NCBI GenBank assembly: GCA_023485295.1
Contig: JAMCZQ010000006.1
Location: 1 to 64,000, forward strand
DNA from: Candidatus Marsarchaeota archaeon
Lineage (GTDB): Archaea; Micrarchaeota; Micrarchaeia; Micrarchaeales; Micrarchaeaceae
Reading direction: 5' to 3'
Length of the DNA: 64,000 bases
Positions 6,521 to 14,945 of this stretch are shown in pieces. Under the pieces are notes generated by a model, which searched no databases, was not told the DNA's origin, and was given only the letters and a program-made list of their open reading frames with translations. Within the stretch, counting starts at the first letter, position 1. Every line of letters begins with the position of its first letter. A program made the position numbers and the translations under genes.

Positions 6521-9199
6521 TTATTTTATTAGCATGCCCTGGGCTATGCGCTTTGAGCCGCCGCCCCTGAATTCCTTTGCCTTTAGCTTAGCAAGGCTTG
6601 ACTTAATGAATTCGCTTGCATCCTTTCCTGAATCGTTTCCTGATATGCATACCACGTTTCCAGATTTATTATGGAGTATTATTATCCTTGATGAATCAGT
6701 ATCGACAACCTTTGTGGCGATCTGCCTAAGCATGTCGATGTCGTAATCCATTTCATAAATCATCGATTTTTCATTCGAGGATAGAAGCTTTTCCGCAGCC
6801 TGTGACACTTTCTCTGATTTCATTGATTCTATTGCGCTTTTATATTCAGAGAGCTGCTTGGACATCTGCGACAGCGTGTCTGTCAGCTTGGAGCTGTCGG
6901 TGCCGAGTATCCTTTCCGCTTCCAAAAGTTTTTCTTCCATAGAGTTTATGTGCTTGTATGATGCAAGACCAGCTACGTACTCAAGCCTGTCTATGCCGTC
7001 GTGTATCCTTTGTGAGCCTATTATTTTTATCGTTCCTATTATAGATTCTATGCCCATAGCGTGTATCCCGCCGCACGCTTCCGCGTCTATCATATTGCCC
7101 TCCATGTCGGTTATCTCCACAATCCTTGGCCGTGCTACAGGGATCCCATGGCCCTGGTATATTGAAAACCCGAATTTTGACTCGGCTTCATTCCTGTCCA
7201 TCTCTTTCATGGTTACGCGTATCCCGTTCTGGAGGTATGAATTTGCTGTGGCTTCTATCTCTTTAATCTGCTTGTCGCTAAGCTTTTCATAATGCGCTAT
7301 GTCTATATGCGCCTTTGCAACACCTTTGTGCGCACCTTCCTGCCAAGCATGCTTTCCTAGCACGCTTCTTGCAGCTGCGCTTATAAGGTGCGTAGCAGTA
7401 TGGTGCGCTATAAGCTGCATCCTCCTTTTCCTGTCAACCAAGCAATGCACTTTCGAACCAACCTTGAAGTTGGGCCTTCCTTCAAGGAGATGTACTATCA
7501 CGCCGTTCTGCGACTGCACATCCTTGACCTTTATGCCGTCAATTGTGCCGTGGTCAGCTTCCTGGCCGCCGCTTTCAGCATAGAACGGCGTCTTGTCCAG
7601 AACCACCATGTCAGAGCTGCACAGAAGCACCTTTGAATCAGATTCCAATGCGAAATTGTAGAAAAGCTTCTCGGTTTTCTTTATTCCGGAAACGTCAAGA
7701 TCAAAACGGTCCTTTTTATTGGGCTTTTCTGTAAAATCGCCCTTTATTATGCTTGAGTACGAGCTTTCCGGAAGCTCAAGGGTAACGCCTCTTGAAGCTG
7801 CCACGCCGTTTACAAGGTCTGGAGTTATACCATTGCTCTCGTACAGCACCCTCATCCTTTCCGGAGTTATCTTTTCGTGCCTGTCTATTATCCCGTTTAT
7901 CGTCTTTATTGCAGATGCCATCGTGTTTTCATAGCGCTCCTTCTCAACCCTGATTACGTCTTCTAGCTCATCTATGCTGCTGCTAAGCTCCGGATACATA
8001 TGCGACATGGATTTTGCTATGATCTCCATGAGTTCCCTCATGTCGAAGCTCATGCGGTACCTTGAGCGGAAATCGAATATGCGCCTCAATATCACCCTGA
8101 GGTTGTAGCCACCCCCTACATTGCTTGGCAATGCGCCATCGGTTATGGCAAACAGCAGGGTTTTTGCATGGTCAGCTATGGCATATGCAGCTTGCATAGG
8201 CTTTATTATAGAAGTATACTCTTCCATGCTTATGCCTGCTGCCTTGGCTACTTTTAGTTCCACGTCTTCGAAGGATTTGCTCTCGCTGAGGTCTATCTTT
8301 CCGAATTGGCCTGCCACCTTTGAGTAAAGCGCTGTGTTCGGCCTTATGCCGCTTTCTTTATGGATATAGTCTAAGGCTTCCTTGAATACCTGGTCGTAAG
8401 CGGTCTGGGAACCGCTTTTGAACCATACTAGCCTCTCGAGCCCCCAGCCCACATCAACAACCTTCCCTGAAAGTTCGCGCCTCACCTCATTATTATACTC
8501 GAATTGTGTGAAGACGTTGTTGACCATTTCCAGGCCTCCGGAAAAGGCTTCGATACTTGGCCCAAACTCCGAGAAATCCCCCATAGCCCATACGTCTTCC
8601 ACGTATGTCAGGTCCTTCTTTTTTACGCCGACGATTTTCGTAAGCACTTCGTAGTTAAGCTCCATCGTCCTGTCCCTCCAGTAGCCTTCCTTTGGGTAAT
8701 TGAAGGCGGTCTGGCCTGCCATGATGAACGAAGTAAAGTGGCGCCCGGTAACCCCGACATTTGGTATGTCGTTAAACCTAAGGCACATCTGCGGCACTAG
8801 CAAAGGGTTTGCGTTGTATTCGAAGCTCATAACTCCGTTCTCTATCCTTTGGAAATCCTGTATGCTTGCAATTGTAAAATAAAGGTCCTGGCGCCACCTG
8901 CTTACGACAGGATAGCGCTCTATAACTGCGTGGCCGTTGTCCTCGAAGAATTTTGAGAATTTTGACCAGAATTTTTCAAGCGACACCTCTTCAGGGTCCT
9001 TTTTCATAAAACTGTATCCTTCATGTTCGGAATCCCCGCAGTATTCACGGCTTTCGTCAGCTGTCCAGAAGAATTTGCCGCAGCCCTTGCATTGCTTGCG
9101 AATAAAGCCTTCCCTTTCGAATAGTTTTGTGCTGTAATAGAGCTCTGGCTTCTCCGAAAATTCCTTCCTGAGCGATTCTTTGTCAAGCATTTCGATCAC
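6521..9199 (-). CDS. alaS: Alanyl-tRNA synthetase, archaeal type
   Basis: An 892-residue class II enzyme that charges tRNA-Ala. The N-terminal zinc-like segment CKGCGKFFW...CGD is typical of archaeal AlaRS, followed by the catalytic core (PVVSRWRQDLYFTIASIQDF, VGWGLERLVWFKSG). The editing domain carries AHHTATHL, with the later Cys and His in ACGGIHAMG forming the zinc site that hydrolyses mischarged Ser/Gly. The C-terminal region is helical with a DHHA1-like end (GNVVCISGNDSG...RGGGSKRIAQG). The first codon is GTG 9199, touching the stop of the upstream nuclease gene; ATG 9190 is an alternative. The two genes are probably co-transcribed. Confidence 0.97.
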   Translation of the reverse strand: MIEMLDKESLRKEFSEKPELYYSTKLFEREGFIRKQCKGCGKFFWTADESREYCGDSEHEGYSFMKKDPEEVSLEKFWSKFSKFFEDNGHAVIERYPVVSRWRQDLYFTIASIQDFQRIENGVMSFEYNANPLLVPQMCLRFNDIPNVGVTGRHFTSFIMAGQTAFNYPKEGYWRDRTMELNYEVLTKIVGVKKKDLTYVEDVWAMGDFSEFGPSIEAFSGGLEMVNNVFTQFEYNNEVRRELSGKVVDVGWGLERLVWFKSGSQTAYDQVFKEALDYIHKESGIRPNTALYSKVAGQFGKIDLSESKSFEDVELKVAKAAGISMEEYTSIIKPMQAAYAIADHAKTLLFAITDGALPSNVGGGYNLRVILRRIFDFRSRYRMSFDMRELMEIIAKSMSHMYPELSSSIDELEDVIRVEKERYENTMASAIKTINGIIDRHEKITPERMRVLYESNGITPDLVNGVAASRGVTLELPESSYSSIIKGDFTEKPNKKDRFDLDVSGIKKTEKLFYNFALESDSKVLLCSSDMVVLDKTPFYAESGGQEADHGTIDGIKVKDVQSQNGVIVHLLEGRPNFKVGSKVHCLVDRKRRMQLIAHHTATHLISAAARSVLGKHAWQEGAHKGVAKAHIDIAHYEKLSDKQIKEIEATANSYLQNGIRVTMKEMDRNEAESKFGFSIYQGHGIPVARPRIVEITDMEGNMIDAEACGGIHAMGIESIIGTIKIIGSQRIHDGIDRLEYVAGLASYKHINSMEEKLLEAERILGTDSSKLTDTLSQMSKQLSEYKSAIESMKSEKVSQAAEKLLSSNEKSMIYEMDYDIDMLRQIATKVVDTDSSRIIILHNKSGNVVCISGNDSGKDASEFIKSSLAKLKAKEFRGGGSKRIAQGMLIK

Positions 9200-10093
9200 T
9201 TACAGTGTTTTTTGCCCGAACCACACTTTGCACTCTTTCCCGAAGAAAATGCAGTATTCGCATTTCCATTTTTCCTCATACGGCACCGGGAGGGCCTGCC
9301 TTTCGCCTTTCCAGTATTTTAGGGCGAAGTCTATGGTTCCGTTCAATTCTTCTTCGGTTATCCTGAATTTATAGTTGTCTATCCGCTTGCCAGTGTATTG
9401 GTTTATGTACCTGATTACCATGGTGTCGCTCAGGTGGCCTATGCTCCTGTATGCATTGAAGAATTTTTTGGTTATTTCTGCAAGATTCTGGGCAAGCTTG
9501 GCTATATTCAGTGCATCGAGCTGCCTTTCAAACTCTTTTGTGATGCTAAGCCTGTGTATGCCGTATTCCTTTGCAAAAATATCCTCGTTATAAGCGCCGG
9601 ATATGATGTCTCCTAGCAGTTTTTTATAAAGGATCACCTGGGCCCTATGGGATCTGATCTGCGCTTCCGAAGGCATCTTGTCCGTGGCTCGCGTCTTATC
9701 CTCTATTATTACAACGCTCCCTCCTGATACGAGTAGCTCGTCCATCTTTCCTACTGTTTTGTAGCTTCCGAGGTTTCCATAAAGCAGCAGCTCCCTGGAT
9801 TTCCTGTTCTTCTTAAGGGTCTCAAGCGCTTCATATGTTGTATAAAGGCTTTTGTACATGAAATCCGCATAGCTTTTCGGCTGCAGCACTATCGGTACGT
9901 TTGTTTCATTTTCCAGCTCTTCGTGTATCTCCTTCCCTTTTATTATCTCCCTTGTTATCTCTGGACCGTGGAGATAGTTTAGCTCCATCTGCTTTTCACA
10001 CCAGTATTGCGCAGCTATGTCTGTTGCACGAATGCTTTTCTTTCCCAATCTTTGCAAAGCGTCCAATAAATCAGCCCGCCTACCTATCGTCAT
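9200..10093 (-). CDS. RecB-fold iron-sulfur exonuclease (EXO5/Cas4-like)
   Basis: A 297-residue nuclease of the PD-(D/E)XK class. Order of motifs: ATDIAAQYWCEKQMEL with an N-terminal Cys, KGKEIHEEL (His of motif I), VGKMDELLV (Asp), VIIEDKTRA (Glu and Lys of the active site), QVILYKKLL (Gln motif), and a C-terminal CEYCIFFGKEC that supplies the other three cysteines of a 4Fe-4S cluster. This order is shared by Cas4 and EXO5/Dem1 single-strand exonucleases; length and the lack of any CRISPR array or cas genes nearby favour an EXO5-like repair role. It is immediately upstream of alaS. Confidence 0.82.
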   Translation of the reverse strand: MTIGRRADLLDALQRLGKKSIRATDIAAQYWCEKQMELNYLHGPEITREIIKGKEIHEELENETNVPIVLQPKSYADFMYKSLYTTYEALETLKKNRKSRELLLYGNLGSYKTVGKMDELLVSGGSVVIIEDKTRATDKMPSEAQIRSHRAQVILYKKLLGDIISGAYNEDIFAKEYGIHRLSITKEFERQLDALNIAKLAQNLAEITKKFFNAYRSIGHLSDTMVIRYINQYTGKRIDNYKFRITEEELNGTIDFALKYWKGERQALPVPYEEKWKCEYCIFFGKECKVWFGQKTL

Positions 10094-10177
10094 AGCCTTA
10101 GCTCAGCGATTACCTCAATCATCACATAAAGGTTTTCTGATTAAGGTTATAAATAGCTTTTGAATGCACAAAAGCAG

Positions 10178-10801
10178 TCACTTTTGCATGCGGGTCATGG
10201 CGATTTTGTATATTGCGTATAAGACTATGGCAAATGCGCCTATCGCAGCAAACGTTAATGCGATATGGCTTGTGGAAATCGCCTTCATCCCGAATATTAT
10301 GAGGATTATGTCGTATATTCCAGTCCCTAGTATAGAGTATGCATAAAATTTTTTCTGGGACATTCTGGCAAAGCCGGCAGGGAAGCTCATTATGGTCCTC
10401 AATACAGGTATGAATCTTGTGAAAAATACTGAAGCGACGCCGTTTTTTTCAAACCATTTGTCAAATGCATCGAGCCTTTCCTGCTTTATGTGGAAAAGGC
10501 GCAGGTGCTTGTAGACTACGTCTTTGCCCAGGTAATAGCCTATATAGTAATCGACTGCCAGACCGCCTATGCTTCCTAAAAGCGCCGCTATATAAACAAG
10601 GAAGAAATTCATGGACCCGTTCGCCACAAAAAAGCCGGCCAAGGGCAAAACAACTTCACTTGGTACAGGCAATGACGAGCCCTCCATAAACATGAGCGCA
10701 AATATGCCAAAATAGCCGTAACCCTTGACTATGGCTACGACTTCTGATGAGGTGTGGCTTATAAGCGCGCCTATTGAGGCAAGTATTGAAAGTTCAATCA
10801 T
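10178..10801 (-). CDS. DedA/VTT-domain membrane protein
   Basis: A 207-residue integral membrane protein. Characteristic stretches are the re-entrant segment MFMEGSSLPVPSEVVLPLAGF, the GSIGGLAVDYYIGYYLGKD segment and FTRFIPVLRTIMSFPAGFARM, all diagnostic of the DedA/VTT family, which flips phospholipids or carrier lipids and supports membrane homeostasis. ATG 10801 has GGTG upstream; a longer frame starting inside the upstream gene adds 11 unlikely residues. The promoterless gap and overlap region suggest co-transcription with the secreted protein gene upstream (10819-11706). The exact lipid is unknown. Confidence 0.88.
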   Translation of the reverse strand: MIELSILASIGALISHTSSEVVAIVKGYGYFGIFALMFMEGSSLPVPSEVVLPLAGFFVANGSMNFFLVYIAALLGSIGGLAVDYYIGYYLGKDVVYKHLRLFHIKQERLDAFDKWFEKNGVASVFFTRFIPVLRTIMSFPAGFARMSQKKFYAYSILGTGIYDIILIIFGMKAISTSHIALTFAAIGAFAIVLYAIYKIAMTRMQK

Positions 10802-10818
10802 TTGTGCACCGCATGTTC

Positions 10819-11706
10819 TTATGCAACAGGGCATGGTATGGGGCGCGTCTTTACTATTTTAAAGAACGCAAGCTGGTTTGCATAGCTTGAATTTTCATAA
10901 TATGCAAATAATCCAGAGCATAGGAACCCCGCAACTTCGCCTTTTTTTATTACTTCTGCAATTGCATTCGTTTGATTAAGCATTGCCTGAATATACCTGT
11001 ATGAATATATCGTTATTGTCCCGTTCCTGTTTATTGATTTTAATGCAAAGTTGTAAAGACGCTGGTCTGGGCTGCATACAGCTGTAGTGCTGTTGTTTTC
11101 CGTGATGTAGGATTGGGTGCACGGGGCATACGATGCAAGCGAGCTGTTTGCAATCACATTCGTGGTGTTTGAGGTTATTCCTAAATTGTTTAGTGTAATG
11201 TTGATTGTAGAGCCATTCGGGCCTGTAGTGATGTTAAAGACTTTGTATATTTTAACTATGAACATCGCGCATGCTAGCCCAGGAAAGCAATATGGCGAGC
11301 TAGAGCCGTTGACTGTAATTGTGTACTTTGTCTGGGGCTTTAAGCCTGTAAATAACAGCTTGTACCTTGTATAGTTTGGGACTTGCAGCGTCTCGTTTGG
11401 CAGGACCGGACCAGTCACTTCGCCCCCTATGCCATATGTGGCTATGCCCAGGCTTACAGGCACAGTGGTGCTGTAGCCGCTGCCGTTCAGCGTTATTTTC
11501 ATGCTGCTTGTCATATATTGCGATGGGATTATAAGCAGCGCTATGGAAGCGTAGCCATGCGGCTCTTGGCTCAGTACTGCTATTGCATGCTCGGAATTGT
11601 ATAGTGCAAATGCGGTTACCATTAACGCTATTGCAAGCACTGCTACAAGCGCGACAAGCGCATACGCCATGTGTTTGTCGTAGTTATGGTTCTGATTGCC
11701 ATGCAT
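10819..11706 (-). CDS. Membrane-anchored, Asn/Thr-rich surface protein, unknown
   Basis: A 295-residue protein that I do not recognise. A basic and His-rich N-terminus is followed by one strong membrane helix at residues 14-36, then an extracytoplasmic region with many N-x-S/T sites (for example NGSG, NETL, NYTR, NGSS, NITT, NITL, NNST), consistent with an N-glycosylated surface protein. Cys residues occur in two pairs in the ectodomain (YCFPGLAC; PC...VC) and may form disulfides. The middle (LLFTGLKPQTKYTITVNG) resembles a fibronectin-III-like strand pattern. It lies directly upstream of the DedA gene. A TATA-like run lies beyond its start, shared with the divergent pelota gene. Confidence 0.75.
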   Translation of the reverse strand: MHGNQNHNYDKHMAYALVALVAVLAIALMVTAFALYNSEHAIAVLSQEPHGYASIALLIIPSQYMTSSMKITLNGSGYSTTVPVSLGIATYGIGGEVTGPVLPNETLQVPNYTRYKLLFTGLKPQTKYTITVNGSSSPYCFPGLACAMFIVKIYKVFNITTGPNGSTINITLNNLGITSNTTNVIANSSLASYAPCTQSYITENNSTTAVCSPDQRLYNFALKSINRNGTITIYSYRYIQAMLNQTNAIAEVIKKGEVAGFLCSGLFAYYENSSYANQLAFFKIVKTRPIPCPVA

Positions 11707-11788
11707 ATTGATTCAGCCATTTAATTTATTTTGATTATTATATTTATACTATTAAAGCTTAATCCCCAAAGTAAGTGCAGTGCATATA

Positions 11789-12823
11789 ATGAAGATGGTC
11801 AAGTTCTACCAGAATGAAGGCTTGATGAGGCTCAAGCTTGAAGGGACAGAGGATTTGTGGACCGCCCAAAGAATAATATTTTCAAACGACATAGTAAGGT
11901 CGAAGAGCTTGAGGCGCTTCAAAGCGAACGAAAGCGACACTGGCGAGCTTAAGGAGGTTGTAGTTTCCTTGCGCGTTGAAAAGACGGAGCTCGACAAGAC
12001 CGCCATGAGGCTTCGCATAACAGGCAAGATAGTTGAAGGAAAGCCGGAGCAGTATATAAAGTTGAACAGTTACCACACTTTGAATGTTGCCTCATTGGAT
12101 ACCATAGATATAATCAAGCAGAAGTGGCCCGAATACCTTGTAGGCGTAGTTAAAGAGGCGGTAAAGGATACCAAGAAGCCAAGGCTCGGCATAATAGTGG
12201 TTGATGACGAAAAGGCTTTGCCGGCTTATCTTCTAGGGTATGGGGTTGAATTTAAAAGCGAGATTTACAGCAACCTGAGCAAGCGCATGAGTCAAAAGGA
12301 TTTCCAGGAGCAGCAAAAAAAGTACTATGAAGCAGTGATAAATGCAATAGAGGGCATGGACGCAGAAAGCGTGATACTTGCCGGCCCAGGCTTCACGAAA
12401 GACGATATAAAATCGTATTTGGAAGCAAAGCAGGAGAGGATTGGTAAAAACATAATTTATATGCAAGCGAGCAATACGGAACGGTCAGGCATTTACGAAA
12501 TAATAAAAAGCCCTGACGTGGCAAATCTGCTGCGGAGGGAGAGGATAAGGCACGAATTTATGCTTATGGAGGAATTCCTCAGGGGTCTTGCGGTCGGCAC
12601 GTCTAAATACGGGCTAGCAGGAGTTAAGGATGCAATAGAAGCGTATCAGGCCACAATAGTACTTGTAAATGATTCTGTGCTAGGCGAACCGTCGATACAA
12701 AGCTTATTGGCTGCGGCAGAGGAAAAGCATTTGCGCATAGAGGTATTTAACTCTGGCGACGAGGTCGGGCAGCAGCTTGCGTCATTTAAGGAGATTGCCT
12801 CACTGGTCAGCATGTCACCATAG
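11789..12823 (+). CDS. pelA: Pelota (Dom34/aPelota) ribosome-rescue factor
   Basis: A 344-residue protein of mRNA surveillance: with aEF1A/ABCE1 it recognises stalled ribosomes and splits them. Three domains are visible: an N-terminal Sm-like domain (LKLEGTEDLWTAQRIIFSNDIVRSKSLRRF, then LRITGKIVE), a central domain (LGIIVVDDEKA through AGPGFTKDDIKSYL) and a C-terminal eL30-like domain ending in FNSGDEVGQQLASFKEIASLV. It lacks the GGQ of release factors, as expected. ATG 11789 is chosen; GTG 11780 and ATG 11798 are alternatives. A TATA box near 11738 suggests a short leader. The 3' end overlaps the convergent gene by nine bases. Confidence 0.95.
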   Translation: MKMVKFYQNEGLMRLKLEGTEDLWTAQRIIFSNDIVRSKSLRRFKANESDTGELKEVVVSLRVEKTELDKTAMRLRITGKIVEGKPEQYIKLNSYHTLNVASLDTIDIIKQKWPEYLVGVVKEAVKDTKKPRLGIIVVDDEKALPAYLLGYGVEFKSEIYSNLSKRMSQKDFQEQQKKYYEAVINAIEGMDAESVILAGPGFTKDDIKSYLEAKQERIGKNIIYMQASNTERSGIYEIIKSPDVANLLRRERIRHEFMLMEEFLRGLAVGTSKYGLAGVKDAIEAYQATIVLVNDSVLGEPSIQSLLAAAEEKHLRIEVFNSGDEVGQQLASFKEIASLVSMSP

Positions 12824-13843
12824 GTATTCTGCTTCCCTGATTGCTGCAGTGTAGTCGTTGTTGTAGAAATCCTGCAATATCCATTGTATGCCTGCGCTGG
12901 CCCAGTCATCAGGCGTGAGCTTGAAAATTTTCTTGTGCACCTTTTGGGCAAGCCACATAGTCGACTGCTTTCGCATTTTTGCCCCCCTGAAAAGGGATTT
13001 CGGAGGGTCTACCGAATCAAGCATGTTAAAGTTGCTTATCGCCTCTGACAGTGCCAAGCCTGACAGAAGACGGCCAGTATCTGATGCATCGATCTTAGAT
13101 ACTGCCAGGTCATGTTTATAGTAGTCAAGGAGCGGCAAAAAGCCATAGGCTTCAAAATCTTCATATCTTACGGCATTGGGCGAACCCTTAATGCCCACAA
13201 TGAATCTCACTGCTGATTTCCTATTTGCCGGGTTGCTTGCAAAGTTGCTGTTCATGTACAATCCTGCAAGATGCTTCATCGACCCGCTGCTTATGCCTGT
13301 TGCACGTGCAGATATTACAGCCTCAAAAATATTAGGGTAGAATAAAAGCACAAACGATAAATTTTCATTCACAAGATCAGAGTTGTCCTGTATTATGCCG
13401 TTCCTCTTTTTAACAAGCCATAGTACGGCATCGTCAGCGGCGTCTTTGTTCCTGACGACAGACTTGCTCAGGGTTTTGAGGTCCCATATATGGAAATCCC
13501 TTTCTGGGTACGCATCCTGCAGTATCCTTAACATTGCTGGCGCAGATTTGACGCTTCTGGATGAATATGATTGAAAAAGGCTGAAAACTCCGAATTTAAG
13601 AAAATCATCGCTGCGCAAATCTATTGGATCGATTTGCAGCGTTTCAACCAGCTTTTTTATAACTTTTACCCTATCCTCCCTTGAGTTCCATTTGGTTTTG
13701 GGTTTATACCTGTCGTTATCAACATGCATGTATCCTTCATGCTCTAGCCAGCGCATGAAATTCAGCTTGGCATTTTTATCGTCAGTGCGCAGCATGCCGG
13801 AATTCGGAGCGCGCAGCACATTCTGTTCCTTGCTTATTGTCAT
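12815..13843 (-). CDS. Conserved-looking protein of unknown function
   Basis: A 342-residue soluble, largely helical protein with no signal peptide or membrane segment and no family that I recognise. It has many Lys/Arg, several Trp in helical contexts (WLEHEGY, WDLKTLSKS, VLWLVKKRNG, MWLAQKVHKK, WASAGIQWILQDFYNN) and no clustered Cys or nucleotide-binding loop. The repeated pairs of amphipathic helices could be an alpha-solenoid, which would suit protein or nucleic-acid binding (inference). It is convergent with pelota and overlaps its stop. Start ATG 13843 is preceded by an AT-rich region with TATA-like sequence. Confidence 0.7.
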   Translation of the reverse strand: MTISKEQNVLRAPNSGMLRTDDKNAKLNFMRWLEHEGYMHVDNDRYKPKTKWNSREDRVKVIKKLVETLQIDPIDLRSDDFLKFGVFSLFQSYSSRSVKSAPAMLRILQDAYPERDFHIWDLKTLSKSVVRNKDAADDAVLWLVKKRNGIIQDNSDLVNENLSFVLLFYPNIFEAVISARATGISSGSMKHLAGLYMNSNFASNPANRKSAVRFIVGIKGSPNAVRYEDFEAYGFLPLLDYYKHDLAVSKIDASDTGRLLSGLALSEAISNFNMLDSVDPPKSLFRGAKMRKQSTMWLAQKVHKKIFKLTPDDWASAGIQWILQDFYNNDYTAAIREAEYLW

Positions 13844-14153
13844 AAAACCGCGAGAATTTGTGTGCTATATTAGATATTTATTAGTATGCTATTTTATTCC
13901 TTGCAATAGGCGTACTTGTACATAAGCTTTAAATATTATTCTGCATCTCTAAACTTAAGAACAAAAAGCGAGAACGCTTTTATAGAAGCAGCAAATGATA
14001 TATGGTGTGATAATGCAAGCTGGGCTACTCTGGAATGTTTCAAGAGTCTCATCCTTTGTTGGTAGCTGCAGCATTACAGATCCAATAATTAAGTACACAC
14101 CATTGAATCATCTGGCTGCATAAACCTCTTTAAAAAATTTTTGGGTGGTTTAT
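13844..14153. other. 310-bp AT-rich intergenic region with a doubtful 36-codon ORF
   Basis: This gap separates the start of the minus-strand 12815-13843 gene from the plus-strand HTH gene. It holds TATA-like runs for both directions (GCTTTAAATATTA near 13929; TTTAAAAAATTTTT near 14130). A small plus-strand ORF, ATG 14013 to stop 14123 (36 residues, MQAGLLWNVSRVSSFVGS at its start), follows GGTGTGATA; it resembles no known family and may be chance. GTGATAA near 14006 looks like a C box, but no matching D box is visible, so a C/D guide RNA is not supported. Nothing else is seen. Confidence 0.35.
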
Positions 14154-14534
14154 GTGCGCCAGATGGTAGATAGTAGGTATGAGAATTATGAAAGGCTTAC
14201 TCAGCGTGAGCAGCTGATCATAGTCGAAATAGGGGCCGACAAGATAGACAGCGCCAGCAGTTTCGTTATTTACATGAGCGAGGCTTATGGCATATCAAAG
14301 AGTTCGGTTTGGTATGCGCTGAACAGGCTGAAGGAGCGCAGGCTGGTAGATTTCGCAAGTAAGGACGATCCTGGAAGGCAGCTTGCGCTTACTGAGCAGG
14401 GGAATGCTGTGCTCCACAAACTTGCGGGGATGAGAAATAGGCTCTTGGAGAGCTATGCGACTGCATACTTGAATGGGAATGGGATTGTTACAGACAGAGT
14501 GTATAAGGAGTTTAGTAGCGTGCCAGGGCATTAA
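14154..14534 (+). CDS. Winged-helix (MarR/PadR-like) DNA-binding protein
   Basis: A protein of about 126 residues. The segment LTQREQLIIVEIGADKIDSASSFVIYMSEAYGISKSSVWYALNRLKERRLVDFASKDDPGRQLALTEQG, read in parts, is a winged helix: recognition helix KSSVWYALNRLKERR, wing with GRQLALTEQG. It is most like MarR/PadR regulators. GTG 14154 fits best as start because GGTGG lies five bases before it; ATG 14163 and GTG 14145 are also in frame. The target is unknown; it stands alone, with the MGMT gene convergent downstream. Confidence 0.7.
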   Translation: MRQMVDSRYENYERLTQREQLIIVEIGADKIDSASSFVIYMSEAYGISKSSVWYALNRLKERRLVDFASKDDPGRQLALTEQGNAVLHKLAGMRNRLLESYATAYLNGNGIVTDRVYKEFSSVPGH

Positions 14535-14568
14535 ATGCCCTGGCCTGCCAACTAGACACTGCCCTTAG

Positions 14569-14871
14569 CTAAAGCTTTGCACCTTCAGCATTCAGCAAAG
14601 CGCGCTTTGCCTTTTTGCCGCCTGCTGCAGAGTAATTTCCTATGTCTCCGTTGCTTCTTATCACCCTGTGGCACGGCACTGCTGGAGCAAATGGATTTTT
14701 AGCCAGGGCGCTGCCCACTGCCCTGTAGGCCCTTGGATGCCCTATCATGATCGCTATTTCCTTGTATGTGCGCGTTTGGCCTTTAGGTATGGTCGCAGTC
14801 GCTATAAGAACGCTTTTCTGAAATTCCGTAAGGCCTGACCTTGAAAGCATTGCCGTAATGCGCTTATTCAT
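14569..14871 (-). CDS. ogt: Methylated-DNA-[protein]-cysteine S-methyltransferase, single-domain
   Basis: A 100-residue suicide repair protein that moves the methyl group from O6-methylguanine to its own cysteine. The acceptor motif VPCHRVI has Cys67; the upstream DNA-binding helix-turn-helix holds the Arg finger in RAYRAVGSALAKNP, and SNGDIGNYSAAGG follows. The N-terminal domain present in most Ogt/MGMT proteins (total about 150-170) is missing, so this is a minimal version. ATG 14871 is preceded by GGGTG six bases away; ATG 14889 is an alternative and would suit a leaderless transcript from the TATA box near 14900-14912. Confidence 0.92.
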   Translation of the reverse strand: MNKRITAMLSRSGLTEFQKSVLIATATIPKGQTRTYKEIAIMIGHPRAYRAVGSALAKNPFAPAVPCHRVIRSNGDIGNYSAAGGKKAKRALLNAEGAKL

Positions 14872-14945
14872 TTTATGCACCCTGCGCATAGAATTAATGC
14901 ATATAATTAATATTATCCTTTGCATTATTAATTTATGATGAGAGC

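Noticed and set aside
9200-10093. Cas4 of a CRISPR system
   Set aside because: The nuclease has the Cas4/EXO5 fold, but no CRISPR array, no repeats and no other cas genes are in the window; EXO5-like repair fits better.
14000-14130. C/D-box guide RNA
   Set aside because: A C-box-like GTGATAA is present but no D box (CTGA) follows at usual spacing.
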